From: Clostridium sp. UBA6640
GTDB lineage: Bacteria; Bacillota; Clostridia; Clostridiales; Clostridiaceae
Assembly (NCBI RefSeq): GCF_002455975.1
Contig: NZ_DKLM01000098.1
Coordinates: forward strand, 1 to 7,410
Length of the DNA stretch: 7,410 nucleotides
Direction of reading: 5' to 3'
The notes beneath the pieces are model-generated. The model ran no database searches and was not told the DNA's origin. It was given only the letters and a program-made list of their open reading frames with translations. This document shows, piece after piece, positions 1 to 5,408 of this stretch. Positions within the stretch are counted from its first letter, which is position 1. Every line of letters starts with the position of its first letter. The position numbers and the translations under genes were made by a program.

Positions 1-2
1 TG

Positions 3-49
3 CACCTCAGGGGAACCCTAAAGGGCTTCACTACTGTTCCCCAGAGGTG
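3..49. repeat. GC-rich imperfect hairpin at the left edge
   Basis: The arms CACCTC (3-8) and GAGGTG (44-49) pair, an A/A mismatch follows, and GGGGAAC (10-16) pairs with GTTCCCC (36-42), giving 13 of 14 paired positions. A smaller CCC/GGG pairing (16-18 with 23-25) competes inside. The element is far richer in GC than its surroundings. It lies just downstream of the T-box terminator, between that leader and a gene beyond the window edge. Read on the minus strand, its 3' arm ends GAGGTG, which resembles a Shine-Dalgarno sequence, so the hairpin could mask the ribosome site of the off-window gene. It could equally be a dispersed repeat. There is no U-run on either side, so it is not a standard terminator. 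Confidence 0.6.
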
Positions 50-54
50 GATTT

Positions 55-74
55 AGTTCACAATTGTGAATTAA
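55..74. repeat. Short palindrome resembling fused MITE ends
   Basis: TTCACAATTGTGAA (57-70) is a perfect 14-bp palindrome. The longer string AGTTCACAAT followed by TGTGAATTAA looks like the left end (AGTTCACAAT) and the right end (ATTGTGAATT) of the repeat at 5101-5244 joined together. It may be a deleted copy or remnant of that family, or chance in AT-rich DNA. It sits immediately after the T-box terminator. Confidence 0.4.
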
Positions 75-76
75 AT

Positions 77-114
77 AAAAAAAGTCCTTCATCCTAAAAC
101 TTAGGACGAAAGAC
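77..114 (-). terminator. T-box attenuator terminator
   Basis: On the minus strand GTCTTTCGTCCTAA (101-114) pairs over 14 positions, two of them G-U, with TTAGGATGAAGGAC (84-97) around a GTT loop. Seven T residues (77-83) follow. This is the intrinsic terminator that competes with the antiterminator formed by the T-box sequence at 121-134. Confidence 0.92.
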
Positions 115-343
115 ATACTTCCGTGGTACCACCTACATTGGTTAATTATTAGTACAATTAACCCACTCGTTTCTCTTTAAGGGAAGAATCCCATTAGCTT
201 ACTCCAAAAATTTCTTTCAACTAATAACTCCAGAGCTTCCTTCCATAGCTTAATTTACCAAGTTTCCACCATCCTTGGCTCTCTTTAAAATCTGCATCTA
301 TGTACTCTTCTCCTTCAACGCAAAACTATTTAAATTTACTCTT

Positions 344-374
344 AGGCATCTTTAAAAATACTAGTTAGACGCCT
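344..374 (-). promoter_or_regulatory. 5'-terminal hairpin of the T-box transcript
   Basis: AGGCGTCT (367-374) pairs over 8 bp, with one G-U, with AGATGCCT (344-351) around an AT-rich loop. It starts 6-7 nt after the -10 box, so the RNA is predicted to begin with or within one or two bases of this hairpin. It precedes Stem I and is not part of the canonical T-box core. Nearly the same hairpin occurs at the start of the L,D-transpeptidase transcript (4470-4505). Confidence 0.7.
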
Positions 375-380
375 TGTTTA

Positions 381-409
381 ATTATATCTTTGAAAATTAT
401 TTTTGTAAA
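381..409 (-). promoter_or_regulatory. Sigma-A promoter of the T-box leader
   Basis: TTTACA (404-409) and TATAAT (381-386) are separated by exactly 17 bp on the minus strand. The -10 is perfect and the -35 matches TTGACA at four of six positions. Transcription is predicted to start near 374-375, at the beginning of the 5' hairpin. Confidence 0.85.
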
Positions 410-587
410 CCTATATTTGTTAGTATTCCCCTACTTTTAGTATTAAGTCAATATTTTTTAATGCAATTATTTTATTTCTACATAAAAAACTTCATCATAC
501 AAAACCTTATAATAATCTGTCTTTTTCTCTCCTTCTTGACCAGATATAACATAGGGTGTTATATTATTCCGAACTGCAAGAAATACA

Positions 588-615
588 TTAAGGGAAGTAA
601 CCAAACTTCCCTTAA
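588..615 (-). terminator. Hairpin, probable terminator of the small membrane-protein genes
   Basis: TTAAGGGAAGT (588-598) and ACTTCCCTTAA (605-615) form a perfect 11-bp stem with a 6-base loop. It lies about 45 bp after the stop codon of the minus-strand gene at 662-961. The minus-strand tail is only moderately U-rich (TGTATTTCTTG), so termination may be weak. The stretch between this hairpin and the T-box promoter (about 420-587) is AT-rich and shows nothing else I can support. Confidence 0.55.
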
Positions 616-661
616 GTATCTGCATAATTTCAACACCGTTCTAAAATATAACCTTAATTTT

Positions 662-961
662 TTATATTAAATTTTTTATAAGTGCACATATACATACAAA
701 GCTTAACACAATAAAAAAAATTATATGATTAATAATTTTTTTATTCTCCTTTTGATTTCTAGAGTCTTTACATTTGAAATAAATTAAAACTAAAAATACT
801 AGTGCTATCCCAGATAAACTAAATCTAAATATATCAATAAATAATTTTATATTTTCAACTGTAATAAGAAAAGATAAAATAAAAACAAATTCATATAATA
901 TATAAAGTGATTTTTCATTTAAAATATCTTCTTGCAATTCATGTAAAAATTTATTACTCAT
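662..961 (-). CDS. Small three-helix membrane protein of unknown function (99 aa)
   Basis: I do not recognise this family. The protein has an acidic, polar N-terminus (about residues 1-20) and three predicted membrane segments near residues 21-36, 49-63 and 79-97. The second and third are separated by a strongly basic, polar loop containing KCKDSRNQKENKK. There is no signal peptide and no catalytic motif. The start is supported by AAAGGAT about 10 nt upstream of the ATG. The gene lies 86 bp downstream of a second small membrane-protein gene on the same strand (1048-1386) with the same architecture, and the two are probably co-transcribed and possibly distant paralogs. The AT-rich codon use is like the neighbours. 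Possible roles such as an envelope accessory protein, immunity protein or toxin-like peptide cannot be told apart from sequence alone. Confidence 0.7.
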   Translation of the reverse strand: MSNKFLHELQEDILNEKSLYILYEFVFILSFLITVENIKLFIDIFRFSLSGIALVFLVLIYFKCKDSRNQKENKKIINHIIFFIVLSFVCICALIKNLI

Positions 962-1047
962 AATAAACTAATCCTTTCAAATTTATATACACCCTAAGCT
1001 ATAAAGTCACCTAGATATTTTTTAAAATTTGTTCATTTTATTTATCA

Positions 1048-1386
1048 TTAAATAAAAATAGAAAATACTTTATAGATATTATAAATTAGACTTGCTAAAA
1101 TAAAAATTTCTATTAATATACTGAATGAAAATTGTCGCTTTGTACAATTTTGTTGGATCAAATTCTTATTTTGGATATTGAATTTTCTTTGTTGCCTTAC
1201 TTCCATAAAATATAAAATGATTAACAAAAATGTAGATATTATATTTTCAATCTCAAAGTAAAATCTAATACTATCCTCTGGGTGAAAGTGTTGTTTTATT
1301 GATCCTATTAAATGCTGAACAATAATAAATAATATAATAAAATTACGATATTTACTTTTATATTTAGGATTTTCATTTGAAAACAT
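1048..1386 (-). CDS. Small three-helix membrane protein of unknown function (112 aa)
   Basis: I do not recognise the family. The ATG at 1386 is preferred because GGAAGGGTG ends a few bases upstream. The alternative GTG at 1395, which would add three residues, lies inside that ribosome site. The protein starts with a polar, basic stretch (FSNENPKYKSKYR), followed by hydrophobic segments near residues 15-30, 46-60 and 88-110. A long basic/glutamine-rich loop (VRQQRKFNIQNKNLIQQNC) separates the second and third. The pattern of three helices with a basic loop before the last one matches the downstream 99-aa protein, and both carry a short ENI(I/K) element near the second helix, suggesting duplication followed by divergence. 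A consensus promoter lies about 70 bp upstream. Function is unknown. Confidence 0.7.
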   Translation of the reverse strand: MFSNENPKYKSKYRNFIILFIIVQHLIGSIKQHFHPEDSIRFYFEIENIISTFLLIILYFMEVRQQRKFNIQNKNLIQQNCTKRQFSFSILIEIFILASLIYNIYKVFSIFI

Positions 1387-1454
1387 ATATATCACCCTTC
1401 CATTAATAACAAGAAAATATATATTAATACTAATTTGTATATTTTTACAATATA

Positions 1455-1483
1455 ATTATATACCTTATTGAAAATATTATCAA
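1455..1483 (-). promoter_or_regulatory. Sigma-A promoter for the two small membrane-protein genes
   Basis: TTGATA (1478-1483) and TATAAT (1455-1460) are separated by 17 bp on the minus strand, with a perfect -10 and five of six matches in the -35. The predicted start near 1448 gives a leader of about 60 nt to the ATG at 1386. No operator is evident. The remaining gene-free stretch up to 1635 holds nothing else I can identify. Confidence 0.8.
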
Positions 1484-1635
1484 TTGGAAGTATTCTTGCT
1501 ATTTATTTTTAACACTTAAATGATTAGGCAAAAATAAACAAATGAAAACATTCATTCTTATGATTGCTTTTAGATTATTTTTCATAATGCTCGCTATTTT
1601 AAACTTCAGTAATTTAATTATACCTAAAATTATTG

Positions 1636-1670
1636 AAAAAAATCCCCCTATGTAAAACACAAGGAGATTT
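1636..1670 (-). terminator. Terminator of the ABC importer operon
   Basis: On the minus strand AAATCTCCTTGTG (1658-1670) pairs across 13 positions, with a few G-U pairs, with CATAGGGGGATTT (1640-1652) around a 5-base loop. A T-run (plus-strand A residues 1636-1642) follows. It begins about 12 bp after the stop codon of the binding-protein gene. Confidence 0.85.
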
Positions 1671-1681
1671 CAGTTGAAAAT

Positions 1682-2707
1682 TTATTTTACAATATTATTT
1701 ATAGCTTTCTCTGCATATTTAGTAGTTACTATTTCATCATATGGTGCTCTTTTATCCAGTTCTCCTGCAAGTTCCATCACATCCATTAATCTATTTAAGC
1801 CTTCTTCTTTTAATATTGGATTTTCACACCAAGCATCTATTTTCTTGTATCTTTCAATTACCACTACTAAATCTTCCATTTTAATATCAGTAAAGAATGG
1901 CTGTATGGATTTAGCTATATCTTCAGAACTATGATTTTGAACATATAACTGTCCTTTATATAGAGCATTTGTGAACTTTTGAATCATTTCAGGATTCTTT
2001 TCCATATATGTGTTGGTTACAGAATATGCTGTAAATGGAATTTCTCCTGATAATTCTCCTATAGATGCTACTATATAACCTTTATCTTGTTTTTCCATAG
2101 CTGTAGCCAATGGCTCAAATAAGGTTACATAATCTGCTTCTCCCGCACTAAATGCTCCACCCATTACATTAAATTGTATATCTGTTCTTACATTTACTTC
2201 TCCTGATTTAACATTTTCACCTATAGTTAATCCTGCGTTCTTTATTGCATATTCTAAGCTCATTTCAGGCATACCGCCTTTTCTTCCACCAAGTAGTTCT
2301 TTTCCTTTTAAGTCATCCATTTTAAAATTCTCATGGGCTTCCCTAGCAACTAAAAAACTTCCATCTCTTTTAGTAACTTGAGCAAAGTTTATAGCATAGT
2401 TTTTACTTCCTTTATTATGAACATAAATTGAAGCCTCTGGTCCCATAAGTCCTATTTGTACTTCTTCTGAAACAAGAGCAGCCATAGTCTTATCTGCTCC
2501 TTGAGCTGCTATAAGCTCTACGTTTAGCCCCTCATCCTTAAAGAACCCTTCATTAATGGCTACATATTGAGGAGCATAGAATATAGAGTGAGTAACTTCT
2601 GCAACTTTTATCTTAACCAAATCATCCTTTTTAGAACAGCCGCCTAAAATTACTCCAACTATTGATACACAAGCTAAGATTGATGCTATTTTTTTTATTT
2701 TACTCAT
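1682..2707 (-). CDS. ABC importer lipoprotein substrate-binding protein, NitT/TauT (SsuA/THI5-like) family
   Basis: This is the extracellular, membrane-anchored binding component of an importer (341 aa). Residues 1-24 are a lipoprotein signal: KIKK, a hydrophobic core, then the lipobox LGGC with the lipidated cysteine at 24. The mature part begins with a strand and the stretch FYAPQYVAINEGFFKDEGLNVE, which I recognise as typical of NMT1/THI5-like and SsuA/TauA binding proteins. GRKGGMPEMSLEYA (about residues 141-154) marks the start of the second lobe. The length is normal for the family. GGTGGTG about 7 nt upstream supports the start. It is the last gene of the operon, 82 bp after the permease. 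The substrate is not deducible: the family covers sulfonates, taurine, nitrate-like anions, thiamine pyrimidine precursors and others, and no diagnostic neighbour or riboswitch is present. Confidence 0.93.
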   Translation of the reverse strand: MSKIKKIASILACVSIVGVILGGCSKKDDLVKIKVAEVTHSIFYAPQYVAINEGFFKDEGLNVELIAAQGADKTMAALVSEEVQIGLMGPEASIYVHNKGSKNYAINFAQVTKRDGSFLVAREAHENFKMDDLKGKELLGGRKGGMPEMSLEYAIKNAGLTIGENVKSGEVNVRTDIQFNVMGGAFSAGEADYVTLFEPLATAMEKQDKGYIVASIGELSGEIPFTAYSVTNTYMEKNPEMIQKFTNALYKGQLYVQNHSSEDIAKSIQPFFTDIKMEDLVVVIERYKKIDAWCENPILKEEGLNRLMDVMELAGELDKRAPYDEIVTTKYAEKAINNIVK

Positions 2708-2789
2708 AAATTCACCACCACAATAAAATTTTTATATAAAAAAATATCTTATTATTTATTTTTTTCTATTTCTAAGTTTAAGATTTACC

Positions 2790-3593
2790 TCAATTTCTTT
2801 TCTCCCTATAAAGCTTTTCTATCACATTAACAATTTGATACATAACTAATGCACAAATTGCTAAAACAACAACACCCATCATAACTAAATCTAATTTAAA
2901 CACTTGTCCACCGTATACTATTAAATAGCCTATACCATATCTAGATACTAAAAATTCACCAACAATAACCCCTACCCAAGACATACCTATATTTATCTTT
3001 ACTATATTTATGATGTTACCTATATTTGAAGGAAGTATAAATTTTCTTAGAATTTGTCCTTTAGTGGCTCCAAAGCTTTGCAGCATTTTAATTTTTTCTT
3101 CATCTGCATTTATAAAATAGTTGTATGCAGATAAAATTGTTGTAACTACTGATATTGTTATTGCTATTACAACTATTCCCTTAATTCCTGCTCCTGCCCA
3201 AACAATGAGAATTGGAGCTAGTGCAGTTTTAGGTAGAGCATTTAAAACAACCAAATAAGGATCTAGAATTTTAGAAGCAGTTTTAGACCACCAAAGCATT
3301 ATAGCTATTAAAATTCCTAAAATAGTTCCTATAGTAAATCCTAATACAGTTTCCCATACAGATATGCCTATATGTTTAAATAATTCTCCATTCCTCATAT
3401 AGTCCATGAATAGTACATGTATATCTGATGGCTTACTAAATAGAAAAGTATCTATAACATTAACTCTCGCTAAAATTTCCCACAATCCTAAAAGTACTAC
3501 AAGAATAAATATTTGCCAAAATAAAATCATTCGTTTTTCTCTTTTTCTTTTCCTTAAAAAATTTTCATATGGGGTTAAAGAATTATTTTTCAT
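2790..3593 (-). CDS. ABC importer permease, NitT/TauT (SsuC/TauC-like) family
   Basis: This is the integral membrane channel subunit (267 aa, normal length). After a basic cytoplasmic N-terminus (RKRKREKR, about residues 14-21) come about six predicted helices, roughly at 22-43, 77-100, 113-133, 138-158, 200-220 and 235-258. The EAA loop that docks on the ATPase is visible as LQSFGATKGQILRKFILP (171-188), with the conserved glycine and terminal I-LP. The gene overlaps the end of the ATPase gene by 11 bp, indicating translational coupling, and GGAAGGAG about 10 nt upstream serves as ribosome site. The binding-protein gene follows after 82 bp. Substrate is unknown. Confidence 0.94.
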   Translation of the reverse strand: MKNNSLTPYENFLRKRKREKRMILFWQIFILVVLLGLWEILARVNVIDTFLFSKPSDIHVLFMDYMRNGELFKHIGISVWETVLGFTIGTILGILIAIMLWWSKTASKILDPYLVVLNALPKTALAPILIVWAGAGIKGIVVIAITISVVTTILSAYNYFINADEEKIKMLQSFGATKGQILRKFILPSNIGNIINIVKINIGMSWVGVIVGEFLVSRYGIGYLIVYGGQVFKLDLVMMGVVVLAICALVMYQIVNVIEKLYREKRN

Positions 3594-4332
3594 AAATATC
3601 TAACTCCTTCCATAAAAGATTAAAATAATCCTTAAATTCTGGGGCCTTCCGTGCAGATAAAGGAGTTTTTTCTTCATTAATTGTAAGATTAATATCATAT
3701 ATGCCTTTTATAGTTGATGGCCTCTTTGATAAAACCACCACAAAATCAGCCATTGATATAGCTTCAGATATATCGTGAGTAACAAGTATAGTGGTTTTTT
3801 TCTCATTTTTTATAATTTTATAAATATCGTCACTAACTAAAAGTCTAGTTTGGTAATCTAATGCTGAAAAAGGTTCATCTAAAAGTAAAATATCTGGATC
3901 AACAGAAAGGGTTCTAATCAATGCAACTCTTTGCCTCATTCCACCAGATAGCTCTTTGGGATACCTGTTTCTAAATTCCCAAAGTCCATAAATTTTTAAA
4001 AGATCTTCTATTTTTTTTCTAGCTCCATCATTAAGTTTTTTTTGTATTTCAAGACCAATAGTTATATTGTCCATTATAGTTCTCCACTCTAAAAGATGAT
4101 CTCTTTGAAACATATAACCAATCTTCCCATTGATCTGAGCCTCTCCAGAGGTTGGCTTTAAAAGATTACTCAAAATATTTAGCATTGTAGATTTCCCGCA
4201 ACCTGATGGACCTAAAAGTGCTAAAATTTTACCCTCTTCTACAGAAAAATTTAAATCCTTAAGAACTTGAAGCTCTCCTTCTAAAGTATAAAAACTCATA
4301 TTAACATTATTAACTTTTACAATAGCCGACAT
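3583..4332 (-). CDS. ABC importer ATP-binding protein, NitT/TauT (SsuB/TauB-like) family
   Basis: This cytoplasmic ATPase powers the importer. With the start at 4332 it has 249 aa, normal for the family. The signature elements are in order: Walker A GPSGCGKST (41-49), Q-loop glutamine 76 in YMFQRD, ABC signature LSGGMRQR (128-135), Walker B ILLLDEP (148-154), D-loop SALD (156-159) and the H-loop histidine in VTHD (186). All key residues are present. An in-frame ATG at 4380 would add 16 hydrophobic residues, but a strong GGGAGGTGG lies just before the ATG at 4332, so the shorter form is preferred. It is the first gene of the operon; no clear promoter could be defined in the AT-rich spacer upstream. 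The spacer to the divergent L,D-transpeptidase promoter is too short for a TPP-type riboswitch. Confidence 0.94.
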   Translation of the reverse strand: MSAIVKVNNVNMSFYTLEGELQVLKDLNFSVEEGKILALLGPSGCGKSTMLNILSNLLKPTSGEAQINGKIGYMFQRDHLLEWRTIMDNITIGLEIQKKLNDGARKKIEDLLKIYGLWEFRNRYPKELSGGMRQRVALIRTLSVDPDILLLDEPFSALDYQTRLLVSDDIYKIIKNEKKTTILVTHDISEAISMADFVVVLSKRPSTIKGIYDINLTINEEKTPLSARKAPEFKDYFNLLWKELDIYEK

Positions 4333-4336
4333 TAAT

Positions 4337-4360
4337 CCACCTCCCAATACAATACTTGGG
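4337..4360 (-). promoter_or_regulatory. Strong ribosome site with overlapping small hairpin, ABC operon
   Basis: GGGAGGTGG (4337-4345) is the ribosome site that fixes the ATPase start at 4332. Its first three G residues are also the end of a 5-bp stem: CCCAA at the RNA 5' side (4356-4360) pairs with TTGGG (4343-4347) around an 8-base loop. The stem is short, so any masking of the ribosome site would be weak. Confidence 0.55.
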
Positions 4361-4456
4361 CAAATAAATAAAATTTGCATAATTATCCTTATACTATATT
4401 ATTAAAAATGACATAATTTGCTATAACATAATGTGAAATATTTACTATATTCTTTA

Positions 4457-4462
4457 TATAAT
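4457..4462 (+). promoter_or_regulatory. -10 box of the L,D-transpeptidase promoter
   Basis: A perfect TATAAT lies at 4457-4462. The region where a -35 box would be expected (about 4434-4439) matches the consensus poorly, so the promoter may be weak or activator-dependent. The predicted start near 4469 coincides with the first base of the 5' hairpin at 4470-4505. Confidence 0.55.
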
Positions 4463-4469
4463 AGAAGTA

Positions 4470-4505
4470 AGGCATCTTTGGTCTATTATTTTATTTCAGA
4501 TGCCT
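4470..4505 (+). promoter_or_regulatory. 5'-terminal hairpin of the L,D-transpeptidase transcript
   Basis: AGGCATCT (4470-4477) and AGATGCCT (4498-4505) form a perfect 8-bp stem around a 20-base AT-rich loop, followed by AAG. It starts 7-8 nt after the -10 box, so it should be the 5' end of the mRNA. It ends 15 bp before the ribosome site AGGAGA. Stem and flanks nearly repeat the hairpin at the start of the T-box transcript (344-374). Confidence 0.7.
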
Positions 4506-4531
4506 AAGTCAGTATTTTATAGGAGAAGATA

Positions 4532-5050
4532 ATGAAAGATACAGTAAAAGACTTATTACGTAGACCTTATCGTCTGATTAAGTATAAAGTAACAGCGTTA
4601 AATGATGCTTTGAGAAAAGATCCTAACTATATATCTACAGCTACAGATTTTGTAAATGAAAATGATTTTGCTAGTAGCACTAATTATTTCATTTGGGTAG
4701 ATACTAAAAATTTTAAAGTCAATATATTTGAAGGATCAAAGAACAACTGGAAACTTATCAAAAGTTACTTATGCTCAATTGGAAAGCCATCTACCCCTAC
4801 CCCTAAAGGAGATTTCACCGTTGGAATTAAAGGACTTTCTTTTGGTGCTAGTCATGGATATATAGCTAGATATTACACGCAAATAAAAGGCAATTACCTC
4901 TTTCATTCAATTTTATATAACCTTGATGGTTCTATAAGAGATGGAAGGCTCGGAATGGCTATTTCTAATGGATGTGTACGTCTAGCTCTACAAAATGCTA
5001 AATGGATATATGATAACATACCAGAAGACACAGCTATTCATATATCTTAG
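4532..5050 (+). CDS. L,D-transpeptidase (YkuD-fold) protein
   Basis: Enzymes of this fold form 3-3 cross-links in peptidoglycan or attach proteins to it, using a catalytic cysteine. The YkuD domain spans about residues 51-172: a strand pair with FIWVDTKNFKVNIFEG, the turn SIGKPSTPTPKGDF (82-95), the conserved histidine in LFHS (125) and the active-site stretch SNGCVRL (145-151) with cysteine 148. The usual histidine before GC is asparagine here, a variant at a position known to vary. The start is fixed by AGGAGA about 6 nt upstream, and an in-frame stop lies just before it. At 172 aa the protein has only a basic N-terminal extension, with no signal peptide or membrane helix, odd for a cell-wall enzyme. 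The gene stands alone, divergent from the ABC operon, with its own -10 box, 5' hairpin and terminator. Confidence 0.9.
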   Translation: MKDTVKDLLRRPYRLIKYKVTALNDALRKDPNYISTATDFVNENDFASSTNYFIWVDTKNFKVNIFEGSKNNWKLIKSYLCSIGKPSTPTPKGDFTVGIKGLSFGASHGYIARYYTQIKGNYLFHSILYNLDGSIRDGRLGMAISNGCVRLALQNAKWIYDNIPEDTAIHIS

Positions 5051-5070
5051 TAATTACTAAGATATATGAA
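5037..5070. repeat. Perfect 34-bp palindrome over the L,D-transpeptidase stop codon
   Basis: The 17-base half TTCATATATCTTAGTAA is followed directly by its exact reverse complement, with no mismatch. It covers the last codons, the TAG stop (5048-5050) and 20 bp beyond. As RNA it would form a long AU-rich hairpin with a minimal loop, and as DNA a cruciform or a dimeric protein site. No U-run follows on either strand, so it is not a canonical terminator; a separate one lies at 5069-5097. Confidence 0.8.
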
Positions 5071-5097
5071 AAAAAGAGTTCATTGAACTCCCTTTTA
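5069..5097 (+). terminator. Terminator after the L,D-transpeptidase gene
   Basis: GAGTTC (5076-5081) and GAACTC (5085-5090) form a 6-bp stem with an ATT loop, preceded by seven A residues (5069-5075) and followed by CCTTTTAT. The A-run gives a T-run on the other strand, so the structure could act in both directions, although no minus-strand gene directly needs it. Confidence 0.7.
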
Positions 5098-5100
5098 TAA

Positions 5101-5244
5101 TTCACAGTTCACAATGCACAATTCACAATTATGGATATTTCTCAATTGATTTTGTAGCGGCGAGCAGTGTTCGCCACATAACTAGCAATTACATTGCTAG
5201 TAAAAATAATTTCCTCCTCAATTGTGAATTGCGAGCTGTGCATT
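5101..5244 (+). mobile_element. MITE-like dispersed repeat, copy 1
   Basis: This non-coding element of about 145 bp has imperfect terminal inverted repeats: the left end reads AATGCACA-ATTCACAATT, and the right end, reverse-complemented, reads the same with seven extra bases. Internally it carries a near-palindrome GGCGAGCAGTGTTCGCC (about 5159-5175) and a hairpin ACTAGCAAT/ATTGCTAGT with a 3-base loop (5181-5201). The same ordered blocks occur inverted at 6211-6421. No reading frame is present, so any mobility would need a transposase elsewhere. Target duplications could not be defined. It begins directly after the L,D-transpeptidase terminator. Confidence 0.8.
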
Positions 5245-5305
5245 ACTTAAGGTTATGTATTGTTTAAAATTATCCGCAGATTTAACTTTTTATAAATTCC
5301 TATAG

Positions 5306-5343
5306 AATAAAAATAATGCATGTATAACCTAATATACATGCAT
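5306..5343 (-). terminator. Terminator of the peroxiredoxin gene
   Basis: ATGCATGTAT (5316-5325) and ATACATGCAT (5334-5343) form a perfect 10-bp stem with an 8-base loop. On the minus strand it is followed by TATTTTTATT. It lies about 65 bp after the peroxiredoxin stop codon, in the direction of that gene. The remaining gene-free sequence from 5245 to 5408 shows no other structure. Confidence 0.75.
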
Positions 5344-5408
5344 CCTTTAATTTATATAAATGCTATTTAATTTTTAAAACGTCTATTTAATATGTGGATA
5401 AAGATTGA

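Larger units (their letters stand above)
77..374 (-). ncRNA. T-box riboswitch leader (tRNA-sensing)
   Basis: This leader attenuates transcription of an aminoacyl-tRNA synthetase or amino-acid gene lying to the left of the window, reading through when the matching tRNA is uncharged. Stem I is recognisable. AGTA (303-306) sits opposite GAA (241-243) as the S-turn, enclosed by CATAG/CTATG, and the distal part has the typical GGATGGTGGAAA (about 265-275). The T-box AGGTGGTACCACGG is at 121-134 and a terminator at 77-114. The specifier lies in GGAAG (236-240). Depending on the spacer after the S-turn it reads GGA (Gly) or GAA (Glu); AGC (Ser) overlaps but is less likely. I cannot settle the amino acid by eye. 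The 5' end is set by the promoter at 381-409. No start codon with a ribosome site is visible between the terminator and the window edge. Confidence 0.93.

Noticed and set aside
374..670. Plus-strand open frame of 98 codons
   Set aside because: It runs across the T-box promoter and the 588-615 hairpin, has no ribosome site, and its sequence looks like chance translation of AT-rich DNA.
982..1010. Possible separate promoter for the 99-aa gene (GTGACT, 17 bp, TATAAA)
   Set aside because: The predicted start would fall inside the ribosome site AAAGGAT, so the transcript could not be translated well; co-transcription from 1455-1483 is simpler.
1674..1934. Plus-strand open frame of 86 codons
   Set aside because: It lies antisense inside the binding-protein gene.
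3406..3603. Plus-strand open frame of 65 codons
   Set aside because: It is the antisense shadow of the permease N-terminal region.
4333..4380. Upstream ATG at 4380 as start of the ATPase
   Set aside because: It would add 16 residues outside the conserved domain, whereas GGGAGGTGG directly precedes the ATG at 4332.
4381..4440. TPP or other riboswitch ahead of the ABC operon
   Set aside because: The spacer before the divergent promoter is too short for a TPP riboswitch and shows no conserved motif, so the thiamine-precursor hypothesis has no support.
5101..5244. CRISPR repeat or small CRISPR array
   Set aside because: The palindromes are part of one dispersed element; there are no regularly spaced direct repeats with unique spacers.
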